Assembly: GCA_036877525.1 (NCBI GenBank)
Contig: JAZGTH010000072.1
Span: 6,561,001 to 6,625,000 of the forward strand
DNA: 64,000 nucleotides
Reading direction: 5' to 3'
Origin: Chromobotia macracanthus
Taxonomy: Eukaryota; Chordata; Actinopteri; Cypriniformes; Botiidae
The position numbers and the translations under genes are program-made. Shown in pieces: positions 1 to 12,169 of the stretch. The stretch's first letter is position 1. Every line of letters begins with the position of its first letter. Under the pieces are notes generated by a model. That model saw only the letters and a list, made by a program, of their open reading frames with translations, had not been told where the DNA came from and searched no databases.

Positions 1-1480
1 GCAGTGTGTACCAGGTGGTTGTTGAATGATCTGTGAGCAGTCTGTGAGCATGTCGTGTCAGGCTGAGACTGTCTATAAGGTGACCCAATTACTCTGAGAA
101 ACATTCAACCCCTGGATCTCTTAAAGCTCTGCAACTGCTATATGATCAGTACTCTGAGAGGAAGAACGCATCTGCTACATTTCTAGTGGAAACCATGAAG
201 CTTAAAGCCCTTTAATAAATGTCACAACCACACAGAGGATTCTCAGAGAGATGTGTTATTGGAGGTCAGGCATCTGGGGCCGTGACTGGCTAATAAAATA
301 GAATTTTAGAATTTGAGTATAGAGTGAGAGAGAGTCCTTCATGAGACCTCCACAGAGAAGATCAGGACAGTGGACCTGTGAAGTCAACTTCTGTGTGGGT
401 TCTAGGAACCTGTAATACATTTTAGCATATTTATGTTCTGGAGGTCACATGTGCTTTAATTTCTCTTCCATTCCACACCTTTTTCATTCTTCCATTTTGA
501 GTATGAACGGTTGTCATGGCAACCTCCTCTCCATCCTTCCTCACCCACTCCCAGCTGCTGCTACTACAGTATCTAAGGTTCATTGTTGTTGCCTAGCAAC
601 AAGTCACACAGTGTTTCCTAGCAACAGGACCACCAAAGGGGTCTGCAAATCCTGAACCTCTGTTCATTCTCGCGTCTTTCTCACTCTGTTACTTGCTGTC
701 TCTGTTCATGCCACATGCTTTATCTTTTCAACGGCTCTCAGCATCCTCATGTATGCGCTGCTCTCTGCATCACATTCCATCTGTCTCATTTCCATGCTCA
801 TCTCCTCAGGCTTCTGTCATATTTCTCCTGTTTCTACTGCACAAGGCATTAAGAGTGCTAAAGTGGCTCATACAACTCACCAGTACTAGATCAATAATAG
901 CACATGATTTATATTATTATATGTACTGTTTCAGTGGATTGGTTTTTAAAGTCTAACAGATTTTACACAGGAAAACAGTGTGTAGTTTTTCCTTACACTT
1001 AAAACATATCTACAGCTTGCTAATAACAATCAATTGGGTTCCTCTTCGTTCTCCTGCTTGTTTCCAACTGTTTGTCCCACCTATAATTTAACAAGCACCT
1101 AAAGAATTGCAGATTGTAAGGTCTGAAAGACTTTTATTTTTTGCCTTACAAAGGTTATTTTAAATATGCATGTATTCATGTCAGTGCAAGTCGGCCTCAA
1201 TTTGGGTCAAGTTGCAGGTATTTTGGTTGGCCTTGATTTGTTCTAAGATTCCTTATGAGAAATCTAAGATCTTCATATACATTATACATTTTCATTTGAA
1301 CAGATGTGAGAGGATGATTAACTTGATAATTCTGCTAGAGAGAAAATTACTTCAGATTAGTGAGAGTGTGACGTTCTGATAGATGATGTTGATGTCAGTT
1401 TGGGTTGATTAAGATTTAATGCCATTTAGGTGTGTGTGCGCGTGTGTGTGTGTGTGTGTGTCTTTAAGATGTGACCTCAC
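1..1480. other. Intron downstream of constant exon 2 of the protocadherin-alpha locus
   Basis: No coding segment of the last alpha constant exon (the lysine-rich C-terminus expected from the family) was found here on the minus strand, so that exon should lie left of the window. The stretch holds a cluster of three RFX X-box motifs at 510-625, described separately, and a TG dinucleotide run ending near 1461, just beyond the splice donor of constant exon 2. The short open frames here have no recognisable similarity. Confidence 0.6.
510..625. promoter_or_regulatory. Cluster of three RFX X-box motifs
   Basis: Three X-box-like palindromes lie within 116 bp: GTTGTCATGGCAAC at 510-523, GTTGCCTAGCAAC at 588-600 and GTTTCCTAGCAAC at 613-625. 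They fit the RFX consensus GTNRCC-N(0-3)-RGYAAC; the third has one half-site mismatch. They lie in the intron after constant exon 2. From memory, the mouse Pcdha enhancer HS7 occupies the equivalent constant-region intron. Binding and enhancer function are inferred, not shown. Confidence 0.5.
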
Positions 1481-1569
1481 CTGCAGCACTAGACACTGTA
1501 GGCCAGTTCTGGACCAGCATGCCTTGCGCCCCCTGCATGACAGCCGATGCTTCCTCCACGTGCACAGAA
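1481..1569 (-). CDS. pcdha: Protocadherin-alpha constant exon 2
   Basis: This 89-nt exon is bounded by an acceptor (TTTTCAG before 1569) and a donor (CAG/GTGAGG after 1481). Read in the phase left by constant exon 1, it gives SSVHVEEASAVMQ, then a short linker, then QNWPTVSSAA. Mammalian Pcdh-alpha constant exon 2 has SSVHLEEAGILRA...QQWPTVSSA in the same place. It encodes part of the shared cytoplasmic tail spliced onto every alpha isoform. The WPTVSS motif identifies the cluster as alpha rather than gamma. It is too short to stand out as an open frame and was found by the expected family sequence. Confidence 0.85.
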
Positions 1570-4094
1570 CTGAAAACAACAACACAAATGTCATTTCATT
1601 TGTCTGTAATATCAAAAATATATTTACTGTTAAATCGTATATAGCAAAAATGCTCTGTATAGCACAGGAAAGAACTGTCTGGGATTGTTAGTTTTCCTCT
1701 ATGATGTTTTAATTCCTGCAGGAATGATGACTAGCAATCACGACACAGAGTGACTAAACAGAGACAGCAAGATATGTGAACTATATTCATTCATTCAATT
1801 GCTGACATGTCTCTCTTTTTAACACTACACGCAATGTATCATAATCTAATTTTTCGTAATACATCATTTATTTTTCTTAACCATATTCATCTCTCTCTTT
1901 CTTTGGCAGCAGGTCCTCTACAACATGCCTGGGAATCTGCATTAGACAGTCGAAGATGTAGTATGTACTTAAAATTTCAACACATGCACCCTGGAGTAGT
2001 AAGTATGTATCAGAAACATTACGTTAAAAGAGATGTTTTATTTTCAGTAAACACTTGCCAGCAATGGCCTTCAGCTTTTGAAAGGGCTCAGTGTGTTTAT
2101 CGCTATGTAAACCATGATCAGACAGACACCCACAAAATCAGTAAGACTGTGAATTGTGCCACAGCTCTCCTATACATCCTATATATGAATATACAGCCAT
2201 GAGTGGGTATACTGTAGCAGGGCATCTGCAATGCAGCACAGGGTGTGCCCTGTTTGTGAAGAGCCCAGAACCCTGATCCTCAGCATGATGAACGTAGTCT
2301 CTTAAAGCTCAAATACAGCCTGTGTCTTGTGCTACATCAGTAACTTTCTAGTCCAGAAAGAAGCATGTTACATGCTGTTGAATAAGCTGTAGGTACATGT
2401 GGTGCAAGGAATCGGTCATCTGAACTTGCTTACATTGTGTCATTGATAACGTTCATGAATTAATAATGCAAATACAAGTAACAAAAACAAGTATAGTGAT
2501 TTACTGTACACTGTACACTCCAATGATGTAAGAAATGGATGAACCTGAAATGGTATTAGATTTCGAACTGCCAAGAAAGAGGCACTGTTTACAATCACAG
2601 TGATTTCTATAATCATTCCAGTCGTTTTACAATCATTCCACAGACAGAAGTGAAGAACCTGGATGTCATTTTAGATTTTTGTCATTTAGTTTTATGTCTC
2701 AAATAATGTAAGTGATTTGGACTGTATCTTAACGGGTAGTGTAATGGCAGCAACACTGACATCTTGAGTTCTAGTCCCAGGGAGTATATATATGGACTGA
2801 TAAACTGTAGCTTCAGGTAAGACTATCTGTCAGGTGTATAAGTGTAATAAAGACACGTTCTGACCACTGCAGAAATACTGCACAGATTCAACACTTTATA
2901 TCATATTTATGCTTTCATCATTTCTGACTGTGGCATACTGTGATGTTAACTTCACATGATCATGTTGAGCTGCTATTCAGAACTGAGTCACAGCCACTGG
3001 TGTCCCTTAAATATGAAGTAGGTCCATGACACCCTGGGTTATACTGTCCTGTATTAAAATGATACTATTGTACTGAGTGGCCAGTGGTTTCAACATCTCA
3101 TGTGTGTACTGTTGACCACTGTGTGTATTTGCACCAACACACTAAACCATCTCTGGAGATAAGTCCACAGGCTAGCATGACATTATCATTTAAAACACAC
3201 AACCCATTACCATCTGGAAACTGTACGCATGGGATGGGAGGGGCCCTGTTTTCTCCAATATATCTGTGGACAGTTATAAAGTATTTTTAGGCTTAGCAGT
3301 GACTCATTTTGTCAGTATTTGTGCATGTAAATGCTCCTCCTGAGATCTGAGTCTCGCTGGTGAAGGACTGGGAGAATTCTGATGACCTACATACTGAAGA
3401 TCCGACTGCAGACAGCAGCTGTCAGAGAGACTCTCAGCAAACGCTCAGAGCGTGTTTGGCCATTATGAAAACTGACAGGTCACAGTTAGTCCACTGAGGA
3501 AGGGGCAGAAAGTTAGTGAGCTCCTGATGATCATAGGTCTGGTGTCTAGAGAACTACTACCAGATTACTTCAGTTAGCGTACTAACTACCTGAGATTTAC
3601 TAGCTTCACATAACCTCATCACCACCAGTCCATAATTATCTTTTTTTGTTCATGTTTTTGTAAATTAATTAGACTGCTACTTTTAGCTAATGGACCAAAA
3701 CTGCAAACGACTGTCAGTTATGTTATTGAATTAGTTAGACTATAGAATTAGTACTAATCAGTGAATTCATTGTTGAGTTGATTAATCGGTCAATTAATTC
3801 AACGTTGATGACAATTATTAATTACTTTTGTCTTTGTATTTCATCAGCCAAACAAGTTACAGCCTGGTAGTTGTCTGTAGGTCACCAATGGACCACAGTT
3901 TGAGAACCACTTGTAGAATGAAATATAATGAAGTTTTTATTACGTAGATTACTGAACTACAGCATGTTCATGCAATTGCTCAGAAAGGAATAGAGCAAAT
4001 CCTTGTAAATAAATCCTAATAAGCTACAGAGAAAGAGGCCCTGCAACAGCTCAGAAGGAAGTGCAAGTCTTTTATTATCAGCGGAAATGCTTAC
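1570..4094. other. Intron between alpha constant exons 1 and 2
   Basis: About 2.5 kb of AT-rich intronic sequence. I saw no coding exon or clear mobile element. A short stretch near 2725-2790 faintly resembles a tRNA-derived SINE head. The open frames at 1807-2202 and 3084-3290 have no recognisable product and no splice context and are treated as chance. Confidence 0.5.
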
Positions 4095-4153
4095 CTCTGC
4101 ACTCCTGCCCGCAGTGACGCAGAGTAACGCCAGTCACCATTAGGCCCTTTGGG
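4095..4153 (-). CDS. pcdha: Protocadherin-alpha constant exon 1
   Basis: This 59-nt exon runs from acceptor CTGCAG to donor GAG/GTAAGC. In phase 0 it encodes PKGPNGDWRYSASLRAGVQ plus two bases. Mammalian Pcdh-alpha constant exon 1 has PRQPNPDWRYSASLRAGMH, whereas gamma has NTDWRFSQ; this identifies the cluster as alpha. Phase 0 matches the phase of the donors at the ends of the intact variable exons and of the c-type exon. The residues form the first membrane-distal part of the common cytoplasmic domain. Confidence 0.92.
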
Positions 4154-5615
4154 CTGCAGAGAAAGACAGAAAACAGATGAGGTAGAGGAACAGAAACAAG
4201 GTTAGATATATTATCATCAATAAATCATGTGTGTGTGTTTGTGTCCGTGTTGCATTTTAATATGAAGTGCAGCTGAAAAAAAACACAGGACCACTGAGAA
4301 TTACTGGAATTAATTACTGGCAGAATTACTGTGTTTGAACAGTGTTTATAATAATTTAAGTGAAGTTACCCTAACATTCATTTAAAAAAATACACAATAA
4401 CCCATACCAATAACCCATCTCCCCTCCCCTACTGCTCGAGATGAACTCTCTAACCATCTTTCTCTTCTCACAGCCTCCACCTCCTCTGACTTCATCCTCA
4501 GATACCAGCTGACCTGCTGTAAGACTGAGCTTCTGCCCTCAACAGGAGCAGCTGAAATCATTCGGAGTTCTGATCACAAAATAGCCAAGTGTAAGATGGT
4601 CACTGTTTCCTGCAGAATTTCACACTGAATGCTTTAATTGTTCTCACAGAGAGAGGGAGAGCCCAGGCACGTTGTGTCAGAGCTTCAGTGTGCCATGCTT
4701 TTTATATTTGCCCTAGTAAAACTAAAACTGGGTTGGTAAATATGTGCTGGGATGAGACATTAGAGAATGGCCCAGATAATGTGAGTAATAACATTCTTGA
4801 ATCAGGTGAATTCAGGGGGAGAACGTGCATGCAAAGAGACTCTCCCTCTCTCATATAATGTCATTTGCAGGGCTGAGAAGGTTAATTTCATTGCTGTCTC
4901 TCTTATCTCAGACTTATCTCAGCAGTTTTGACTATGCTGCAGTCATCATACTGCCTCTCAGTACCATCACAAATCTGAGAGGATCTGATGCTTCTCCCTC
5001 TACAGTTATTCTTGAGCTTCTAGAGTTTGATTTTGTGTTTTTAAAACATCCACAGCATCCCTTTCTATGAGTTATCAAGACACACAACCTTTAGAGCATG
5101 TTCTGGCTAATTAAAACACAATTTATGAATTCCCGGCTGGCAGAGACAACGACACACACACCAAAAGAACACACAAATCTTATGACTACGTATATACATT
5201 GCAAAAGCACTTCATTAAACATAACCTAATGAATTTTAAGTGTGCAAAAACATCGCTAATAAAGTATTTAAACTTTGTATTGAGATGCTGTGGTCTTTTT
5301 TAATAAAGCCCTTCAGTTTTGTGTAACATCAACTGAGGAAAGAGTGTGCACAGAATTCTAATACTGGAGAAAGACGTGTGGGGTGAAGCAGAGAACCACA
5401 TAAAGCTGCACTAGATAACTATACAGCATGACAGGAAAAGACAAGGTCAAAAGTTTCAAACAAGTTAGCACAGAGCTTTACTTGTGTTGTACTTGTGCCT
5501 GTGGTGTGTCTGCTCATCTGCAAGCTCCACTTTTAAATCTTCTAAAAAACAAAAAGTAACCTAGTGTACACTTTGTGCATGCTAGTTCTACAAAAACTCA
5601 AGTCATTGGACAGAC
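4154..5615. other. Intron between the c-type exon and constant exon 1
   Basis: About 1.45 kb of AT-rich sequence. Nothing with recognised coding capacity was seen on either strand. The frame at 4825-5070 on the plus strand lacks any family signature. Confidence 0.5.
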
Positions 5616-8114
5616 CTGTAGTGCTGCATCTGGCATGCTGAGCCTGCGGACAAATCCGCTCCCTCCTGTGAAAAAGCGCTCAGAGCCCCAGGTGCCACTG
5701 ATGGGTCGTCCCATGTTGTAGAACATGAAGGTATCACTGCCTGATGTAGCCGTCAGACAGGTCTTGTAGCAGTAGGTTTTGGTCAGGGAGCCATTACCAC
5801 GGACCTCAATATAATGAGGTTCCACCTTAAGATCTCGGCGGGGAACCATGTTGTTATTAGGCTGAGAGCCTCCAGCACCACCCCCCCCTACAGTACCACC
5901 CTCAGCCTGGGCCTTCTGGGACACACAGCAGGGTGAGCAGGACCCAGGCTGGGTGCAGTAGGCATGGCAACGCACAATAGCCAACACGACCACAGTCACT
6001 AGGAACACAAACGTTGTGGCACTCAAAGCCACAATGAGATACAATGTCACATTTGAAAACAAGAGAGTGCTATGAGGGCGGATGATCCTTCTGGGGTCAG
6101 GGATGACTTTAGGTGGCACTTCCATCACAGCAACATTGATAGTGATGGTGGATGACAGAGGTGGTTTTCCATGGTCCTTCACCAACACGGTCAGACTAAA
6201 GGAGGTGGAGTTGTCTTCTAGGACGTGACGTGTGGTGCGGATCTCTCCCGTGTGCTCGTGCACTTTAAAGAGGTCCAGATCACTGGCCTGGTCCAGAAGA
6301 TAGACAATCCATGCATTCTGTCCTGCGTCTGCATCATAGGCCACAACCTTGGTGATTAGCGTTCCTGGTTCTGTGTTCTTCTGCACTGTCTCTGTTGAGC
6401 GTGTGCCATTGGCCGGGGGGTTCAGGATCTTGGGTGAGTGGTCGTTTTGATCCGTGATGTAGATGTAAACAGTTGCTACACGGCTAAGTGGTGGGATACC
6501 ACCATCTTGAGCTTTGACCTGGAAGTGAAATTCTCTTAATGTCTCGTAGTCAAAAGAGCGAAGGGCATAGGCGACACCTGTGTCTGCTTTCACTGACACG
6601 TAAGAGGTGACGGGGATGCCATGATTGTTGTCATTTAGGACGGTGTAGGTGATGCGAGCATTTTCATTCACATCTGAGTCCTGAGCCTTGACAGTACACA
6701 GCGATGCTCCAGGTGCGTTGTTCTCCATGACATAGACAGTGTAGGACGTCTGCTCAAAGCGTGGAGGGTTATCGTTCACATCTGCGACATCCACCTGAAT
6801 GGTTGTCTGGGAGGAAAGGGGAGGTATGCCACCGTCTGTGGCACTAAGTGTGACATTATAGGCCGCTGTGGTCTCACGGTCCAAGAAGGCAGAGGTCACT
6901 AAGGTGTAATAATTTCTGAAAGATTTGATTTTAAAAGGAAGGCTGAGTGGAATCTCAAGAGACACCTGTTTGTTCGGGCCAGAGTCACGGTCCGTCACAC
7001 TAATCAGGGCCACTACAGTGTCTGCACGGGCGTCTTCACGTACTGGACTGGACAAAGAGGAAAGCACAATCTCTGGAACATTGTCATTCACATCCACAAC
7101 CTCCACCACCACTTTGCAATGGGCTGCCACTGGAGCAGGGCCTTTGTCCATGGCCTGGATGTACATTTCATAAGAGTTAGTGTCCTCATAATCCACATTG
7201 CTCCTGACACGGATCTCTCCAGTGTTGGTGTCCATGCTGAACATCTGTCTGACCCTGTCAGGGGTGTAACTGCTGAATGAATAAAGCACTTCCCCGTTTG
7301 TGCCTTCATCTTGATCCGTGGCATTCAGTTTAATAACTAAAGTGTCTTTTGGTGAATTCTCAAGCAACTTCACTTTGTACACTGAGCTGTCAAATGCAGG
7401 GTTGTTGTCATTTGAATCCAACACGCGAACATTAATTTTGGCGGTACCTGTTCGCGCTGGCGTGCCGCCGTCCGTCGCGGTCAGAATTACGTGATGGTAC
7501 GGGGCGAGCTCGCGGTCCAGAGGTTTTTTGAGAACGACCTCGATGTGCTTTGAATTTGACGAGGGTTTGGTGGAATCGAGCGCAAAATGTTCGTGTGGAC
7601 TGAGCCGGTATAGTCGAACTGAATTGGTACCGACGTCCGGATCTTGCGCGTGCTCGATTGGAAACCGAGAGCCTGGCAAAGCAGATTCCGTGATCTCCAG
7701 CTGGTACTCGTCTCGCGGGAACTGCGGCGCGTTATCATTCACGTCTGTTATCTCCACCTCGACATTATGCTCCTCAGATGGATTTTCAAGCAGAACCTCT
7801 AGATTTAAAACACACCCGGTGCTCGAATCGCACAATGTCTCTCTGTCGATTCTTTCATTTACTAACAGTTTTCCATTCTTATGGGCCACGTACCTTTTGC
7901 CGCTGTCAGAGGTTACCTTTATGTTTCGGGTGGAGATCTTTCGGACATCCAAACCCAAATCCTGTGCAATATCACCCACAATCGCTCCACTCTCGGATTC
8001 CTCTGGCACAGAATACCGTATTTGTCCAAGAGCAAGGCCACAAAATAATAAAAATAGCAAAAAAGAAAGAGGCACTTTTTTGTCTAGGCAATCACATATC
8101 CCTGCAAAAGCCAT
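5616..8114 (-). CDS. pcdhac2: c-type protocadherin-alpha variable exon (alpha-C2-like)
   Basis: This single large exon has 833 codons from ATG at 8114 to a donor CAG/GTCTGT at 5616; the frame runs on to a stop at 5598 if unspliced. It has a signal peptide (about residues 1-30), six cadherin repeats with DxND(N/H) calcium motifs, the EC1 Cx5C pair (LCDSSTGC), a membrane helix near residues 685-715 and a cytoplasmic segment. The segment GNGSLTKTYCYKTCLTA followed by GSDTFMFYN is the signature of mammalian PCDHAC2, which supports orthology. Its cytoplasmic part differs from the five upstream exons and shows no sign of homogenisation with them. C-type isoforms are known in mammals to be expressed constitutively in many neurons. 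The donor GTCTGT is weaker than those of the other exons. Its promoter carries a long CT/GA repeat. Confidence 0.88.
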
Positions 8115-8367
8115 CTCAAGATCACAGGATCCGCAGACAGGTTAAAAACAGCACTCTGCCTTTTCAGTTTGCAATATCTTGCCTCCCACTTCAGCATTAA
8201 AGTCACCTAATTGGTTTTCCATTTATGTGCACAATGGCCAAATTGTCGTTTTCAAATACGCGCACGGACACTTCTTGGATGCGTCCATGTTTTCTTTGTC
8301 CGCGCTTATTCTTTTTCTCTGCGCGCCGTTGACGGGTGTGTTGCCTTGCCACTGCTGCTGCATATTG

Positions 8368-8374
<7 letters not shown>
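8115..8374 (-). promoter_or_regulatory. Putative 5' flank/promoter of the c-type alpha exon
   Basis: This is the region immediately upstream of the ATG at 8114. It contains several CpGs (around 8255-8285 and 8320-8340) and ends at the CT/GA array. I found no CTCF/CSE-like motif of the kind upstream of the other five variable exons. That agrees with the family, since mammalian alpha-C2 also lacks the CSE. The start of transcription is not determinable from sequence alone. Confidence 0.35.
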
Positions 8375-8404
<30 letters not shown>

Positions 8405-8600
8405 CTCTCTCTCTCTCTCAGTCTCTCTCTCTCTCTCTCTCAGTCTCTCTCTCAGTCTCTCTCTCTCTCTCAGTCTCTCTCTCTCTCTCAGTCTCTCTCT
8501 CTCTCAGTCTGTCTCTCTCTCTCTCAGTGTCTCTCTCTCTCTCAGTCTCTCTCTCTCTCTCTCAGTGTCTCTCTCTCTCAGTCTGTCTCTCTCTCTCTCA

Positions 8601-8634
<34 letters not shown>

Positions 8635-8741
8635 CTCTCTCTCTCTCTCTCTCAGTGTCTCTCTCTCTCTCTCAGTCTCTCTCTCAGTCTCTCTCTCTCT
8701 CAGTCTGTCTCTCTCTCTCTCAGTGTCTCTCTCTCTCTCAG

Positions 8742-8778
<37 letters not shown>

Positions 8779-9038
8779 AGTGTCTCTCTCTCTCAGTGTC
8801 TCTCTCTCTCAGTGTCTCTCTCTCTCTCAGTGTCTCTCTCTCTCAGTGTCTCTCTCTCTCAGTGTCTCTCTCTCTCTCAGTCTCTCCCTCAGTCTCTCCC
8901 TCAGTCTCTCCCTCAGTCTCTCCCTCAGTCTCTCTCTCTCTCTCTGTGTCTCTCTCTCTCAGTCTCTCTCTCTCTCTCAGTCTCTCTCTCTCTCAGTCTC
9001 TCTCTCTCTCAGTCTCTCTCTCTCTCTCAGTCTCTCTC
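8372..9038. repeat. Degenerate (CT)n/CAGT minisatellite, about 0.66 kb
   Basis: A long CT dinucleotide tract is interrupted by CAGT or CAGTGT at 8-24-bp intervals. It includes a short regular block of the 12-mer CAGTCTCTCCCT at about 8878-8930. Seen from the minus-strand pcdh gene it is a GA-rich tract about 260-920 bp upstream of the start codon. The long Leu/Ser frames it produces in all three plus-strand frames are artefacts of the repeat. Confidence 0.95.
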
Positions 9039-9387
9039 TGCAGGGGAGGAGCTGCCCGTCCAACAGAGCATTACGATTCATTTCAGACAAGCTTGACGGA
9101 AGCAGCTAGAAATCAACATGTACATTTATCAGGAAACTGCTGTGTAAAGGTTTCTGGCAAATTCGGGTGATCTGGAAAAGCTACACGTTAATTAGAAAGT
9201 TGATATTTAAGAGCGTTATCCTTCCCAGAACTAGAACAGCACTTTAAACTCTGAGAATGAAATGAGCTCAGAGTGATTTGGCTGTTACATGTTTCCTAAA
9301 CGAGCATGTGAAGGATCCGGTGAAGTTACTCCTCTACTGCCGGACTCGTCGCTTCTGTCTCCCCTGTATGTGGTCTAGACTTCAGGA

Positions 9388-9453
9388 AGACCGGGTCATT
9401 GTGCCCGGTCTTTCACACTTTTTCAGGTTTCACACTTGAAAAAGTGTGAAACC
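9388..9453. repeat. Two adjacent strong inverted repeats (hairpin cluster)
   Basis: AGACCGGG (9388-9395) pairs with CCCGGTCT (9404-9411). Directly following, TTTCACACTTTTTCA (9411-9425) is a perfect 15-bp inverted repeat with 9437-9451. An alternative 12-bp stem, GGTTTCACACTT (9426-9437) with 9442-9453, has a GAAA loop. The second and third structures are mutually exclusive. Lies about 1.3 kb upstream of the c-type exon start. Confidence 0.7.
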
Positions 9454-10784
9454 TTACTGTATAATATTTTAAAACAACACACGTATACAGAGAAACATCA
9501 GTTTTCAGAAATATGAATGCACCTCTTATGAGTTAAACAGATCATTTGGGCCTTTACAAATCGTTAAAACTTTGCTTTTTAACATGAACTACAGAAAAGC
9601 AGGTGACAAAATTAAATGACTTATATAAGCTAAGAGGTATAAATAAACATGCATCTTTGAGAAGTCTTTGAAATGTTCTGCGTCAGTACAATGTTTTATG
9701 ATTTTCTGTTTAACTGTATGATGTGTCATTAAGTGCAGTCTGACAGCGAGACAGCGAGTCTGATCAAGTGTCAAAACTATCTGAGTTCATTTGCACTCTG
9801 GCTGCATGCCTCCTGCCCCTCCCTTCTCTCTTTTTTCTACATCATTCCTCTGCATTCTGCTGTCAGTGGAGGTGACCTCTTGAAGACTTGTCAAAAACAC
9901 TTTGTCAAAAACAGGATTTCATCCTCTAAAGTCTAGTCCACTCTATTAAGTCTCTGCTTCAGCAAACTGGACAGTTAAGATTTCAGCCAGACGTATACAG
10001 CATTTGTATTTACTTTCATTGTCAGCAGGCAATAACCAAAACTGTCTTGACATCTACAGAAGTAAGTTGTAGCTTTGGGAGTGTAGATGAGTGTATTAGT
10101 GCCAGTTACACACCAGTACAAGCTCACAACAATATTCTGATGGAGTCTCACAGTCCATGTAAGTTCTCACAGTTTCAGGAGAATTCAAGATGTTCTCCTG
10201 TTGTGGTCATGCCACTGGACGAAGACAGAATTTATGAACACAGAATGACTGTCACATTAACCTATTCACACTGATGAATGATATTAGTACAGCAACAATT
10301 GAGTGACTTGTTTTGCATGAGCTTTTGACTTGTGACAAGGCAGAGAGGCAAATATTAAATTCCATCCCTCCTTTCCTCACCTCACTTACATAAGTGTGCC
10401 AGATTTGAAAAGAAATGCACTCAAGGGCAAACAGAGGCAGACCACTACTGCAGTGTGTACTAAAATTAAACCTCACACACATATCAATGTCTCCACTCAT
10501 TTTGCAGGCCATGTTTGATATTGGTAGATGAACACAATGGTAAAATCAGATGCACCACTGAACTGCAGATATATTAGCTATACCATTTTTGAACTCAGAC
10601 ACCTTTAGCAGAGTGAACAATAAATGAGCGGTCTCCAAACCACTGAACCCCTGCTGAGGCTGGTCAAAGAGAATAATGGCAAAATAACTGCTGAACTGAT
10701 GACGCTTTCATTTTAAATAAGTTTATTGTTTAACTGATCTTGAAAAGTTTGATCATTTTATTTCATGCTGTACAAGAGCTTTTC

Positions 10785-10866
10785 CAAAAAAAATTTTTTT
10801 TTTTTTTTATATATTTTTTTTTTTTTTTTTGTTTAAAAAAAAAAAAAAAGAGAGAGAGAGAGAGAA
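10785..10866. repeat. Homopolymer T / A / (AG)n low-complexity block
   Basis: Short A run, long T runs, an A run of about 15 and then an AG dinucleotide run. Such blocks are error-prone in sequencing and assembly. Confidence 0.9.
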
Positions 10867-11116
10867 GAATTCTCCTCAAGAAGAAGAATTCTCCTCAAAG
10901 AATTCAGAGGCAAAGCATCATGGGAGCAGAAGACACATTATATGCAACACAGTGACAGTAAGAGAGAGATGGTTATGACAGAGGATGTTGGAGGTTGGTG
11001 TAGGAGACAGACCTCTACTGGCCGAGGCAGGAAATAAGCAGGATACAGAAGGGACCCTATATAATCTCACAAAACCAACAGAGCAGCCAACAGAGGGCGC
11101 TAGCAAACCACACACA

Positions 11117-11118
<2 letters not shown>

Positions 11119-11168
<50 letters not shown>
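11119..11168. repeat. (CT)n microsatellite
   Basis: Uninterrupted CT dinucleotide repeat of roughly 25 units. Confidence 0.95.
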
Positions 11169-11170
<2 letters not shown>

Positions 11171-11509
11171 GCTCTGTTCAGCTTGACTCACTGTGCCACC
11201 TGCAGTCCTCTGCAGAGATGACCCACCCATCCTCTCACTGATCCACTGCAGGAAACATCACATGCTTTTTCTGATGCATGAACCTGCAACCTGAGACATG
11301 TTTTTAAACATCAGATGTCACGGAATATGAGAAATGAATTCTAAAATCAATACACACATACAAACCAATAAATGGTGACATGCTTTGATGGATGTATTAG
11401 CATCTTCATTTGTACAATAATGAACACAACTACATGTAACATTTTAACATTCTGACAGAATGATAGATTCAGGATACTTGCTGACAATTTCATAATTGAG
11501 AAACTATTG

Positions 11510-11640
11510 TTCCTGTAGCTCACATTACAGCATGACACTAGCAACACCAAAGTCATGGGTTTGATTCCTAGGAAACATGCAGCCCATATAATCATACACC
11601 CTGAATGTGCTGTAATTCATTTTGGACAAAAGCACCTACC
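11510..11640 (-). mobile_element. SINE-like fragment
   Basis: On the minus strand it shows the pattern shared by several copies in this window: a segment like TTTTGTCCAAAATGAATTAC, then AATCAAACCCATGACTTTGG, then GAGCTACAGGA. The degenerate arrangement recurs at 12170-12295, 38155-38310, 40055-40165, 44835-44925 and 47875-47960. The family name was not verified. Confidence 0.45.
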
Positions 11641-12169
11641 ATTTGTCATTCATAGCCTTTTATATTTTGTGCTCTGTCCCTCCCCTTGAACTGTAGGATA
11701 AGATGGCTGTAGAGATACGCCAGAGGGACAGAAATCCCAGCATGACCTTAACAAAAGGCTCAAGTCATCCTCTGTGTGATAACAGCAGAAGCTAGGCGCA
11801 CAAACTGTTCATGTCTCCCAGCATGCAGACAACGGGCTCAGCTGTTTACAGTCAGTTCACAGGATAACACAGAAGGGATGATAGTGTATGTATTTACAGT
11901 CTGACTCATATCTGTGCCAAGCATATATTTAAATGAAAAAAGGCACAGACAGACTTCCTCTTTCCTATTAAACCACACAGCACCATTACCAGAGGTAAAC
12001 ATGAAGTCTGCTCATCAAATTCACAGCGGATTGCTGCAGAACCACATCACGATCCCTGTGGCTCACACTGAATTATACATGTGAAGAGAAACACAGGTGA
12101 CATTCATGCAGAGAGAATGAGTGAGAAAAAGTGTTTGTTAGAAAAACTTTAAAGCTCGATATTTTTATA

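Noticed and set aside
1..1480. Search for the last alpha constant exon
   Set aside because: No lysine-rich C-terminus or FIIPGSPA-like sequence was found on the minus strand, so it is not annotated here.
4095..4153. Assignment of the cluster to protocadherin gamma
   Set aside because: Constant exon 1 has DWRYSASLRAG and exon 2 has WPTVSS, which are alpha; gamma has NTDWRFSQ.
8179..9170. Three overlapping 257-319-residue Leu/Ser-rich open frames
   Set aside because: They are translations of the CT/CAGT minisatellite in all three frames, with no conserved start or domain.
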